Below are positions 26,501 to 33,775 of a stretch of DNA of 64,000 bases, one piece after another (position 1 is the first letter of the stretch; the number at the start of each line of letters is the position of its first letter). The DNA comes from an uncultured Alistipes sp. (GTDB lineage Bacteria; Bacteroidota; Bacteroidia; Bacteroidales; Rikenellaceae), in contig CALUIK010000002.1 in assembly GCA_944320685.1 (NCBI GenBank), positions 248,001-312,000 of the forward strand, given 5' to 3'. The position numbers and the translations under genes are program-made. The notes below the pieces were generated by a model, which did no database searches, was not told the DNA's origin, and saw nothing but the letters and a program-made list of their open reading frames with translations.

Positions 26501-27410
26501 TCCACTCCTGCTTCGAGTAGAGCATGCGTTTAGGGTCATCGAGGTCCTTGCCCGTGCTGAGACATATCAGGCGGTCGTGTGCCTCGGCGTTGTCCTCGTC
26601 GACGAAATGCACGTCGTTAGTGCAGATGAGGCGTATGCCGTACTTTTTCGAGAACTCTATCAGGTGGCGGTTTACCTCCAACTGCATGGGATAGGTCTCG
26701 TGGTTGGCGCGCTCGACAGTAGCCTTATGCAACTGCAGTTCGAGATAGTAATCGTCGCCGAAGAGTTGCTTGTGCCACAGGATCGCTTTCTCGGCCGCCT
26801 CCATGTCTCCCGAAGTGATCATGCGCGGGACCTCGCCACCCAAACATGCCGAACAGCAGATCAACCCTTCGTGGTATCTCTCTATCTCGGTGCGGTCGGT
26901 GCGGGGACGCATGTAGAAACCCTCGGTCCACGCCTTCGAGACGATCTTTATCAGATTGTGGTATCCCTTGGCATTCTTGGCCAGAAGTATGAGGTGGTAA
27001 CCGCTCTGGTCGGCCTTGCCCTCCTTGAACTGCAGGCCGCGGCGCGCCACGTAAACCTCGCAGCCTATGATGGCCTTGAAATCCTCCTTGGGCAGGGCGT
27101 CGTATTCCTCCTTTAGTTTTTGCATCTCCACCTGCTGCTCCCCTGTGGCCGCGCCCGCTTCGTCTATCTGTGCCTGCAGCGCAGCGATCTTCTCCTCGGC
27201 GGCCTTTACCTTGTCGCGGCGCGCTCCGTTCTTCTTCTTGACATAGTTGTAGAACTCCTTTATGCCGAACATGTTGCCGTGGTCGGTGATTGCGATGCCG
27301 CGCATGCCGTCGGCTATGGCCTTGTCGACGAGGCGCTGTATGCTCGCCTGTCCGTCGAGTATCGAGTATTGCGAGTGTACGTGCAGGTGTACGAAATCGT
27401 GCATTGTCAT
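23586..27410 (-). CDS. dnaE: DNA polymerase III alpha subunit
   Basis: A 1274-residue replicative polymerase. Order: PHP domain (FVHLHVHSQYSILDG, AITDHGNMFGIKEF), a charged coiled-coil insertion at about 58-108 that splits the PHP domain, the palm with PDIDIDF catalytic aspartates near 507, the fingers, a tandem HhH region (LAAVKGVGEAAVRSI), an OB fold (IGVAGIVTAVQE) and a C-terminal tail. The insertion is also known from other Bacteroidota DnaE proteins. MTMHD gives two possible ATGs two codons apart; the first is used. It follows a serine hydrolase gene by 15 bp and precedes trxA by 20 bp. Confidence 0.96.
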   Translation of the reverse strand: MTMHDFVHLHVHSQYSILDGQASIQRLVDKAIADGMRGIAITDHGNMFGIKEFYNYVKKKNGARRDKVKAAEEKIAALQAQIDEAGAATGEQQVEMQKLKEEYDALPKEDFKAIIGCEVYVARRGLQFKEGKADQSGYHLILLAKNAKGYHNLIKIVSKAWTEGFYMRPRTDRTEIERYHEGLICCSACLGGEVPRMITSGDMEAAEKAILWHKQLFGDDYYLELQLHKATVERANHETYPMQLEVNRHLIEFSKKYGIRLICTNDVHFVDEDNAEAHDRLICLSTGKDLDDPKRMLYSKQEWMKTRAEMNAIFGDTPEALTNTVDICNQVENYSIDHAPIMPTFSIPEEFGTEAEYRQRLTEEDLFNEFTRDENGNVTMSEAEAKKKIDKLGGYDRLYRIKLEADYLAKLTMDGARKVYGDKLSHEIAERLKFELHIMKTMGFPGYFLIVQDFIRAAREELDVSVGPGRGSAAGSAVAYCLGITQIDPIKYDLLFERFLNPDRISLPDIDIDFDDDGRGRVLNWVTQKYGKEKVAHIITYGTMATKMALKDVARVQKLPLKESDRLCKLVPDRIPDKKINLANAIEYVPELKAAEESSDPILSDTIKYAKMLEGNVRNTGVHACGTIICRDDITDWVPVSTADDKETGEKMLVTQYEGSVIEDTGLIKMDFLGLKTLSIIKDAVANIKHTKGIAVDIDHVDINDPATYKLYSEGRTVGTFQFESAGMQKYLRELKPTTFEDLIAMNALYRPGPMDYIPDFIDRKHGRKPIVYDIDLMEKYLKDTYGITVYQEQVMLLSRLLAGFTRGESDTLRKAMGKKLKDKLDHLKPKFIEGGRKNGHDPQILEKIWADWEKFASYAFNKSHATCYSWVAYQTAYLKANYPSEYMAALLSRNLTDIKNLTTYMTECKHMGIKVLGPDVNESEQTFSSNRAGDIRFGLAAVKGVGEAAVRSIIDERNQNGPYKNIYDFVERVNFNLVNRKCMENIAYAGGFDSIIDFHRSKFFAVDPRSSSPLSFIEQLMRYGQRVQAERQNSQQSLFGGGAVVDIQPPTTPVAEDWNQLQVLNKEREMIGLYLSAHPLDDYAFIVNHMCKAHLSDLGDLEQFNGQEIGVAGIVTAVQELTTKTGRHWGKFTMEDYNGTHEFALFGKDYENFRPFMYPNYFLFIKGKVQPRPYGDGSELEFKVLSMSQLSDMRDTMIKEIHITIPIEELTKSFIDDFADNIRHNKGNTILRTTICDHTEGVNLNLYSKRYKVALTPQLMDYLDTNELKYTLS

Positions 27411-27425
27411 TTTATTTTTAGGAGT

Positions 27426-28787
27426 TTATTCCAAAGCCGATGCCACTATGTCGGCTATCTCTATGCGCAGGCGCCCGACATTGCCCGTATCGCAGGGGTG
27501 TACCCTGTTGGCGAGAAGTATCACGGCTATGCCCTCATCGAGGTCGATCACTATCGAAGGGCCAGTATAACCCGTGTGATTCACAGTGCGGCGGGGTGTG
27601 AACAGGTCTCCGTTGCCCGAAGCGTATGGTGACCCGACATCCCATCCCAAGGCACGGCCGAATTGCTCGTAGCCTTCGGGTACGGTGAAGAATGTCTCTA
27701 CAGCACGGCGCGAGAGGACGCGCACGCGTTCCCTTTTGCCCAATTTGCCCGCGACACCGTCGGCGGGCAAACTCACCACACCGCCGTTCATGAGCATCGA
27801 GGCCATTACGGCCATATCCTCGGCCGTGGAGAAAAGCCCCGCATTGCCCGAGACGCCACGGTTTACTATGCGCGCCGTGGGATCGTGCACCTCGCCGCGC
27901 AACAGGGTGCCGTCCTCCTGCACCTCGGTAGGGACGATCGGCGTGTCGGGCCCATAGGGGCGCTCGTCGTCGTCCAAAGCGTTGTACCATGTATTCTTGA
28001 GCCGCAGGGGGCGGAATATCTCGCGTGCGGCATAACGGTCGAGCCTTTCTCCCGTCACCCGCTCAAGTATGGCCTGCAGGGTAATGAAGTTAAGACAGCT
28101 GTATCGGAACACTTCGCCGGGTTTCGACAGCCGTGCCGCATCGTGCGCCAGATAGGCCACCAGCGAATCGCGGTAGTTGATTCCGACCGTATCGCGGTAT
28201 TCGTCATATCGGGCCATAAATGTCGGCACATGTATGGCGGCGGGCAGACCCGACGTGTGGGTGAGCAGCTGCTTCACGGTGATGGGAATGCGCTCGGGTT
28301 TGCGTTTTTGCCTGCGCTGTTCTTTCGGCGACAGATCCTCCACCCACGGCTCGAAACCCGGAATATATCGCGATACATTGTCGTCGAGCCTTACGAGCCC
28401 GTCCTCGACAAGACGCATGAATGCGAGTGTCGTGCCGAGGCATTTGCTTACCGACGCGAGGTCGAATACTGCATCGACGGGCATGGCGACCGTGTCGGCG
28501 TTCAATTCTCCGCTCACGGCGTCGCACCCCGAGCATACCTGCATGTTGCCGTATGCTTTCAGGTAGAGTATCTCCCCCATGGATTCCCCGTCGTCAGCGC
28601 GCTTGACCACGCAGAGCACGGCGCCGGCGGTCTGGCCGTCGTCGATCGCGCGCAGGACGGCCTTGTCGGCCTTCTCCATGCGGTGAGTGTCGAACGTGGG
28701 GCGCCGGCCCGCGACGGCCTGTCTCACCGCCCATGCGGCAACGGCTGCGGCGATGATGGCCGATATGATAATTGCAGTTCGTTTCAT
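27426..28787 (-). CDS. serine hydrolase, class C beta-lactamase/esterase family
   Basis: A 453-residue envelope protein. An N-terminal hydrophobic helix (about 5-20) may be a signal anchor or signal peptide. The penicillin-binding-type active site is visible: SxxK in LASVSKCLG, the second motif YSCLN, and a third motif VNHTGYTG in place of KTG. Such proteins act as D-alanyl-D-alanine carboxypeptidases, esterases or amidases; beta-lactamase activity is not implied. The frame extends to 28817, but the ATG at 28787 follows a -7 box by a better distance and gives a standard MKRTA start. It heads a transcript with dnaE and trxA. Confidence 0.87.
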   Translation of the reverse strand: MKRTAIIISAIIAAAVAAWAVRQAVAGRRPTFDTHRMEKADKAVLRAIDDGQTAGAVLCVVKRADDGESMGEILYLKAYGNMQVCSGCDAVSGELNADTVAMPVDAVFDLASVSKCLGTTLAFMRLVEDGLVRLDDNVSRYIPGFEPWVEDLSPKEQRRQKRKPERIPITVKQLLTHTSGLPAAIHVPTFMARYDEYRDTVGINYRDSLVAYLAHDAARLSKPGEVFRYSCLNFITLQAILERVTGERLDRYAAREIFRPLRLKNTWYNALDDDERPYGPDTPIVPTEVQEDGTLLRGEVHDPTARIVNRGVSGNAGLFSTAEDMAVMASMLMNGGVVSLPADGVAGKLGKRERVRVLSRRAVETFFTVPEGYEQFGRALGWDVGSPYASGNGDLFTPRRTVNHTGYTGPSIVIDLDEGIAVILLANRVHPCDTGNVGRLRIEIADIVASALE

Positions 28788-28839
28788 TCTTACAATCAGG
28801 CTGTTGCTCTCCTGCATCGTCTGGCTGCAACATCCATTG

Positions 28840-28847
28840 CAAATATA
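28840..28847 (-). promoter_or_regulatory. -7 box for the serine hydrolase-dnaE-trxA transcript
   Basis: TATATTTG on the minus strand is a full match, 52 bp before the chosen ATG. No clear -33 TTTG at 19-21 bp. Confidence 0.5.
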
Positions 28848-28878
28848 CGGATAAAATAGGTATTATTTTGGTTTGCTC

Positions 28879-28910
28879 ATTGCTAGTTTTTAACAAAATG
28901 GCTAACTTTG
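28879..28910 (+). promoter_or_regulatory. promoter of the DUF2007-like gene
   Basis: ATTG (28879-28882), 20-bp spacer, TAACTTTG (28903-28910), 23 bp before the ATG at 28934. It is divergent from the serine hydrolase promoter 32 bp away. Confidence 0.65.
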
Positions 28911-28933
28911 TTATGAACCTTAAAAACAGGGGT

Positions 28934-29152
28934 ATGGATGAGAACAATCTGATCGTGATCAAGGAGTACGATTCGATCAACGAGGCGGAGTGGGACAAGT
29001 CGCTGCTCGACGGTGCGGGTATCTATGCGATGATACGCAACGAGATTATGTCGGCGTTGTATCCCGTAGGGGTCATGCCGGCACAGCTGGTGGTGCGTTC
29101 CGAGGATAGGAAACGTGCACTGGAGGTTCTTGAAGCCTATACCGAGGGTTGA
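28934..29152 (+). CDS. small DUF2007-like protein
   Basis: A 72-residue cytosolic protein. The pattern IVIKEYDSINEAEWDKSLLDGAGIYAMIRNE followed by PAQLVVRSEDRKRALEVLEA matches the small DUF2007 family (putative signal-transducing proteins, an ACT-like or PII-like fold), in which a short peptide sits between two strand-helix units. Function is unknown. Longer in-frame starts at 28772 and 28889 cross the promoter, so the ATG at 28934 is preferred. It converges on aroE, with stop codons one base apart and no terminator between them. Confidence 0.72.
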   Translation: MDENNLIVIKEYDSINEAEWDKSLLDGAGIYAMIRNEIMSALYPVGVMPAQLVVRSEDRKRALEVLEAYTEG

Positions 29153-29153
29153 C

Positions 29154-29891
29154 TCACCCGTTCCATATATCCCATGCGGCTTCGGCCTGAGCATACAGCA
29201 TGCGCAGACCGGTGAGAGTATGCGCACCGTGCTCGGCGCCAAGACGCGCGAAAAGCGTCTGTTGCGGGTTGTATACCAAATCAAAAAGGTAGTGGTCCGG
29301 CGTCAGCAGCGCGTATGGTATCTGCGGGGCCTCGTCCACATGCGGATACATCCCCACGGGGGATGTGTTTATTACGAGGTGGTGCGTTGCGAGCACCGCC
29401 GTGTCCAGATCGTCGTATGTGAAATTGCCTTTGGCATGATCGCGCGATACGAGTGAGAATGGTATGTCTCTTTGCGCCAGCACGTATTGTACGGCCTGCG
29501 ACGCGCCACCCGTGCCCAGCACAAGGGCTGCATCGGGCTGCGCTGTTCCGAGCAGTTCGTCCAGCGATACCCTTATCCCCGCAATGTCGGTGTTGTATCC
29601 AGTGAGGCGGCCGTCTGTGAGCTTGACGCAGTTGACGGCGCCGATGGCGCGTGCTTCGTCATCCATTGCGTTAAGGTAGGGTAATATCTGCTGTTTGTAC
29701 GGTATAGTTACGTTGAATCCTGCGAGCGACGGGTTCTCTTCGAGCAATTTTCCTATGCATGAAATCTCAGGCAGTTCGAACAGGTCATACGCGTACTCGT
29801 TGTCGAGCCCTTCGCGGCGGAACTTCTCGGTGAAATATTTGGCCGAGAAAGAGTGGGCGAGCGTCCGCCCTATGAGCCCGTAGCGTTTCAT
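29154..29891 (-). CDS. aroE: shikimate dehydrogenase
   Basis: A 245-residue NADP-dependent enzyme of the shikimate pathway that reduces 3-dehydroshikimate. The shikimate-binding N-terminus (GLIGRTLAHSFS), the catalytic Lys in NVTIPYKQQI (about residue 65), the Asp in GYNTDIAG, the nucleotide loop VLGTGGASQAV and INTSPVGMYP are all present. It is somewhat shorter than E. coli AroE (272). An upstream ATG at 29915 lies inside the dedA reading frame end; the ATG at 29891 (MKRYGLIG) is the better start. It follows dedA by 4 bp. Confidence 0.93.
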   Translation of the reverse strand: MKRYGLIGRTLAHSFSAKYFTEKFRREGLDNEYAYDLFELPEISCIGKLLEENPSLAGFNVTIPYKQQILPYLNAMDDEARAIGAVNCVKLTDGRLTGYNTDIAGIRVSLDELLGTAQPDAALVLGTGGASQAVQYVLAQRDIPFSLVSRDHAKGNFTYDDLDTAVLATHHLVINTSPVGMYPHVDEAPQIPYALLTPDHYLFDLVYNPQQTLFARLGAEHGAHTLTGLRMLYAQAEAAWDIWNG

Positions 29892-29895
29892 GGGG

Positions 29896-30504
29896 TCACA
29901 GGACTTTTGCCACAAGGAAGAACGACCCGATGAGCAACACCGTGAAAGCTATGGCCAGCAGATTGAAATACTTGTCGATAAATCCCTTGATCGGAGCTCC
30001 GAATTTCCATATAAGCCATGCTATGAGGAAAAACCGCAGTCCGCGCGATACGATCGATGCGATGAGGAACATCGAGAAGTTGATATGGAACAGGCCGCCG
30101 CTTATGGTGAACAGTTTGTACGGCAGGGGGGTGAATCCAGCGGTGAAGACTATCCAGAAGTTGTATTTGTCGTACAATGCTCCCGCTTCGAGGAAACTCT
30201 CCATCGAAAAGACATGGTTAAAGAAGAAATTGGCGATGGCGGTATACTCTCCGGCGCTGTTCTGCCACAGGAAGAAACCTATTCCGTATCCGACAATGGC
30301 ACCGAGAATCGAGCCCGTAAGGCATATGGCCGCATAACGCATCGACCGTGCCGGAATGCCGAGGCAGAGGGCTATGAGCAATACGTCGGGCGGGATGGGG
30401 AAGAAACTCGACTCGGCTAACGCGAAACAGAAGAGGGCCAAAGCTCCCCAGCGGGTATCACCCCATGAGAGCATCCAGTCGTAGAGGCGTTTTACTATAT
30501 TCAT
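29896..30504 (-). CDS. DedA/YqaA family membrane protein (VTT domain)
   Basis: A 202-residue inner-membrane protein with about five hydrophobic helices. The family signature is clear: ESSFFPIPPDVLLI near residue 31, GAIVGYGIGFFLW, and the re-entrant FTAGFTPLPYKLFTISGG near residue 120. Such proteins flip or move lipids (undecaprenyl phosphate or phosphatidylethanolamine in other bacteria); which lipid here is unknown. It is followed by aroE after 4 bp and has its own promoter, whose -33 box lies inside the end of mnmA. Confidence 0.9.
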   Translation of the reverse strand: MNIVKRLYDWMLSWGDTRWGALALFCFALAESSFFPIPPDVLLIALCLGIPARSMRYAAICLTGSILGAIVGYGIGFFLWQNSAGEYTAIANFFFNHVFSMESFLEAGALYDKYNFWIVFTAGFTPLPYKLFTISGGLFHINFSMFLIASIVSRGLRFFLIAWLIWKFGAPIKGFIDKYFNLLAIAFTVLLIGSFFLVAKVL

Positions 30505-30541
30505 CTTGCTATCGGAATATCCCTGTTTGTTTTTAATGCGG

Positions 30542-30572
30542 CAAATATATTTAAATTAATAATATTTTCCAA
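30542..30572 (-). promoter_or_regulatory. promoter of dedA-aroE
   Basis: On the minus strand TTG (30570-30572), 20-bp spacer, TATATTTG (30542-30549), 37 bp before the dedA ATG. The -33 box overlaps the last codons of mnmA. Confidence 0.65.
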
Positions 30573-31557
30573 CTATGCCGCCGCCTATTACCCTGCCGTC
30601 ACGGTAAAATACCGCAGGCTGCCCGACTGCGGGGGCCCATGCCGGCGAACCGAGCACAATACGTATCCGCTCCATTACGGGCACGGCCCGGAGCATGTAC
30701 CCCTGAGGGTTGCGGCCGATGCCGCGGATCACGACTTCGATGTCATTTGCGGATAGGAATTCGTCCATATCCACTATGTTGTACGATTCTATCTCAAGCG
30801 TCGTGTAATATAGTTGCGACTCCTTGCCTACGACGATGCGGTTATTTGCGGCGTCGATATCTATTATGCACATGCCCGTTTCGGATATATGCAGGCCGCG
30901 TTTCTGTCCTATGGTATAGAATGCCGTGCCGTCATGGCGTCCTACGATACGGCCTCCGGCGTCGACGACGTCACCCGGCTGCGCGGTTGCGGGGCATCTG
31001 TCCGCAATATACCGTGCATATGGCATGCCGCCCAGAAAACATACCCCCATGCTTTCGCGGCGCGAGGGCGTCCCGTGCATCAGATCCGACTTGTAGGTAT
31101 GCGCCATCGGGGTGATTATACGTTCGAGGGTTGATTGCGGCAACCCCCATAGGTAATAGGATTGATCTTTGGTGCGGTCGTCGGCACGGCTGACATATAT
31201 GTGCCCGTTGTAGCGTACGGTATTGAAATAATGTCCTGTGGCAATTGCCCGTATTCCGAGGCGGTCGGCTTCGGCAACGAGCGACGGCCATTTTATGGCA
31301 GTATTGCACAACGTACACGGCGCGGGTGTGCGTCCGGTGGCATAACTGCCGACAAAATAATCCGTTATTGACGAGAAGGCGGTTCTTACATCTTTTATGA
31401 CCAGCGGTATGCCTATCTCGGAGGCGCGTTTGCGCGCCTGTGACAAGAGGCGGCTGTCCCCCGTCATGTCGAGTGTAAGTGCCGTAACCGCCCAGCCGTC
31501 CGCCATAAGGCGTGCGGCCGCCGCACAGCTGTCTATGCCTCCGCTGAATCCGAGAAT
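30556..31557 (-). CDS. mnmA: tRNA-specific 2-thiouridylase MnmA, start codon non-standard
   Basis: The frame encodes a tRNA thiolase that makes s2U34 with ATP and persulfide sulfur. The PP-loop GFSGGIDS, catalytic Cys in APCTLCNTAIKW, persulfide Cys in SMGVCFLGG, IATGHYF, and IGQKRGLHI are visible. The first ATG in frame (31506) lies after the PP-loop, so translation must begin upstream. From the in-frame TAA at 31678-31680 down to 31507 there is no ATG, GTG, TTG or CTG codon. I place the start provisionally at ATT 31557, preceded at 4 bp by AGGAG on the minus strand; this gives 333 residues and the normal distance to the PP-loop. A frameshift or assembly error is the alternative. Confidence 0.75.
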   Translation of the reverse strand: MLGFSGGIDSCAAAARLMADGWAVTALTLDMTGDSRLLSQARKRASEIGIPLVIKDVRTAFSSITDYFVGSYATGRTPAPCTLCNTAIKWPSLVAEADRLGIRAIATGHYFNTVRYNGHIYVSRADDRTKDQSYYLWGLPQSTLERIITPMAHTYKSDLMHGTPSRRESMGVCFLGGMPYARYIADRCPATAQPGDVVDAGGRIVGRHDGTAFYTIGQKRGLHISETGMCIIDIDAANNRIVVGKESQLYYTTLEIESYNIVDMDEFLSANDIEVVIRGIGRNPQGYMLRAVPVMERIRIVLGSPAWAPAVGQPAVFYRDGRVIGGGIVGKYY

Positions 31558-31595
31558 AACACTCCTGCCGTCGCGGTTTGCGGCGTAACGGCAAC

Positions 31596-31624
31596 CGTTT
31601 CCGATAGCTGCGGTATCGGAAACG
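31596..31624 (-). other. perfect hairpin just upstream of mnmA
   Basis: An 11-bp perfect stem (31596-31606 with 31614-31624) with a 7-nt loop lies 38 bp before the proposed mnmA start and is within the open frame upstream. It lacks a T run on either strand, so it is not an ordinary terminator. It could control translation or mRNA processing in the PUR-mnmA transcript. Confidence 0.5.
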
Positions 31625-31699
31625 TGTGATGGCGTGCGTGAATTGCTGTGCTCGATGGGTGAGGGGTTGTTTGTCGGTTATTGTTTTTCGGGGCTCGTG

Positions 31700-31999
31700 C
31701 TAACGCTTTTTGGCCTCCTGCGACATGCTGCGCTTGACGAACTCCATGGCGTCGCTGAAACCTTGGGCGAATTTTTCGAAATCCTCTTGATACAGGAAAA
31801 CCTTGTTGCGTTCGTTTTCGGCGCCGTTGCCGGTTGTCTTCTTGCGCAATTCGGTTATCGTCATGAAATAGTCCCTGTTGCGGGTGGCTTTCACGTCGAG
31901 GAAATAGGTCCGGTGGCCTGCTCTGATCATCTTCGAGAAGATGGATTCTCCGAAGCCGTCGGACGTGTGTTGCGGGCAGGATGCAGATTCTGTAACCAT
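31700..31999 (-). CDS. PUR family nucleic-acid-binding protein (DUF3276)
   Basis: A 99-residue protein of the Bacteroidota/spirochaete PUR family (DUF3276). The strand pattern RTYFLDVKATRNRDYFMTITELRKK then NKVFLYQEDFEKFAQGFSDAMEFVK is the PUR repeat, a fold that in Borrelia and in eukaryotic Pur-alpha binds single-stranded or G-rich nucleic acid. One repeat is present, so a dimer is expected. The longer ATG at 32065 would place the promoter inside the gene; the ATG at 31999 is used. The role in gut Bacteroidota is unknown. Confidence 0.82.
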   Translation of the reverse strand: MVTESASCPQHTSDGFGESIFSKMIRAGHRTYFLDVKATRNRDYFMTITELRKKTTGNGAENERNKVFLYQEDFEKFAQGFSDAMEFVKRSMSQEAKKR

Positions 32000-32025
32000 G
32001 ATGAAATATAGGTTATTCCGTGAGC

Positions 32026-32057
32026 CAAATTTATATAATTTTTTCCCTATTGGCAAA
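32026..32057 (-). promoter_or_regulatory. promoter of the PUR protein gene
   Basis: On the minus strand TTTG (32054-32057), 20-bp spacer, TAAATTTG (32026-32033): full match, 26 bp before the ATG. Confidence 0.78.
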
Positions 32058-32068
32058 TTATACACGGA

Positions 32069-33667
32069 TTATTGCGGCTCCAACAGCGGCGCGCCCTCCG
32101 TTTCCCAATTGTCCAATATCTCCACAGCCCGCATAAAGTATTCATTTTCACGCGGATTGATATATTTGTAGAATTCCGATGCGGTGAAAAGCCGCTGTGC
32201 GGTGAGTGCCGTGAGCTGTGTTGTCATAAGTTTGCGCGATCGGGCGAACTCTTCTTCGTTGGGTGCGATCCCCTTTTCTTCGGCCATGTGTACCAGATGC
32301 CGCATATCCTCGTCCGAGAACGCGAACCCTTTTTCGAACGACTCGAAATCGGGGTAGGCCTCTTCGAGCCGCGTGCGGTTGTTGTCCATGTACGACATGA
32401 TGAAGTCGCCGTAGACACCTTTGGCCACCACGTCGATCATGTATGTGGTTATTTGCGAGGTGTCGGGCTCGATGACGATGTCGGGTGTAATTCCGCCACC
32501 GCCCAGCACCTTGCGGCGCGAACGCAGGGTTTCGTATGCGGGGCTTGACGCCGTATCCGCCGCTATGGTGTCGGCACCTGTAAGCCGCCCGATATGGGCG
32601 TCGTAATACTCCTGTTTGTGTCCTTTCTCGTATGGCCGTTGTATGACACGCCCCGACGGCGTATGATAACGTGCCACGGTGATCCTTACGGCCGAGCCGT
32701 CGCCCAGTGGTATCTGTCGCTGTACGAGTCCCTTGCCGAAGCTGCTGCGGCCCACGATGACGGCACGATCCCAATCCTGCAGGGCTCCGGCCACGATTTC
32801 GCTGGCCGAGGCGGAGTTTTCATCTATCAGTACAACAACATTGCCTTCGAATACGCCGCCTTCGCTGGCCATGTAGCGTTGCGGCGGTATTGCCCGCCCC
32901 TCGGTCGAGACGACGACAGCTCCTTCGGGCAGGAAGAACCCCGCCATTTCGATGGCAGGGTCGAGCATGCCGCCGCCGTTGCCGCTCAGGTCGAGGATCA
33001 GCGATTTCACGCCGCGCAGGCGCTCGTATGCCTCGCGGAATTCGCGCATGGTGGTCCGCCCGAAGCGGTTGACCTTGATGTATCCGATCCTGTCATCGAC
33101 ACGGTATGCCGCGTCGACCGTAGTTAGGGGAATGTTGTCGCGCGTGATGTCAAAATGCAGTATATCGGACATGCCGCGGCGTGCTACGCCGATGCTTACG
33201 ACGCTGCCGCGTGGGCCGCGCAGCAACGACGGCACCTCGCTGCGCTTTATTCCGACTGCATTGCGGCCGTCGATCTCCACGATACGGTCGTTGGGTCGCA
33301 CTCCGACAGCCTCTGCCGGGCCGTGGGCCACGGTGTTGATGACGATTACCGAGTCGTTGTGTACGTTATATTCTATGCCTATGCCGCTGAATTCGCCTTC
33401 GAACGATTCGTTCTGTGTGCGCATCTCCTCCTTGTCGAGATATACCGAGTGCGGGTCGAGATCCTCGAGCATGCCCCTTATGGCATCTTCGACCAAAGGC
33501 TCCATGTCCACCTCGTCGACATACGTCGCGTCGAGGTAGCGGTAGAAGCGGTTGAGTTTCTGCAGTTGGGCGAATGCCTTGTTCGGGTTCTCCTGCTGTG
33601 CATATGCCGTCGGCGTGATGACCGCCCACAAGAGCAGAAGAGCCAGCGCGACCGATATGTATTTCAT
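32069..33667 (-). CDS. S41 family C-terminal processing peptidase
   Basis: A 532-residue exported serine protease. Signal peptide about 1-23 (ending AYAQQ), then an N-terminal helical part, a PDZ domain (about 85-170, VGVRPNDRIVEIDG), and the protease core with the Ser in ENSASASEIVAG and the Lys in SSFGKGLVQ forming the Ser-Lys dyad. Family members trim C-termini of periplasmic proteins, including cell-wall hydrolases. Its gene lies between hisS and the PUR gene; no promoter was recognised in the 108 bp after hisS, so it may be transcribed from ettA-hisS. Confidence 0.93.
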   Translation of the reverse strand: MKYISVALALLLLWAVITPTAYAQQENPNKAFAQLQKLNRFYRYLDATYVDEVDMEPLVEDAIRGMLEDLDPHSVYLDKEEMRTQNESFEGEFSGIGIEYNVHNDSVIVINTVAHGPAEAVGVRPNDRIVEIDGRNAVGIKRSEVPSLLRGPRGSVVSIGVARRGMSDILHFDITRDNIPLTTVDAAYRVDDRIGYIKVNRFGRTTMREFREAYERLRGVKSLILDLSGNGGGMLDPAIEMAGFFLPEGAVVVSTEGRAIPPQRYMASEGGVFEGNVVVLIDENSASASEIVAGALQDWDRAVIVGRSSFGKGLVQRQIPLGDGSAVRITVARYHTPSGRVIQRPYEKGHKQEYYDAHIGRLTGADTIAADTASSPAYETLRSRRKVLGGGGITPDIVIEPDTSQITTYMIDVVAKGVYGDFIMSYMDNNRTRLEEAYPDFESFEKGFAFSDEDMRHLVHMAEEKGIAPNEEEFARSRKLMTTQLTALTAQRLFTASEFYKYINPRENEYFMRAVEILDNWETEGAPLLEPQ

Positions 33668-33775
33668 ATTGTGCGGGTTTGTTGAAACAGTTGCGCCGAC
33701 GGGCCGCAGCGCGCCGGCGCATATCCGTATTGTCTTATCCGATCGTGAGATGTCGCGGCCGCCATGCGGTGCCTG

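Noticed and set aside
30556-31506. mnmA starting at the first ATG (31506)
   Set aside because: It would remove the PP-loop GFSGGIDS, which the enzyme needs; the homologous frame clearly continues upstream.
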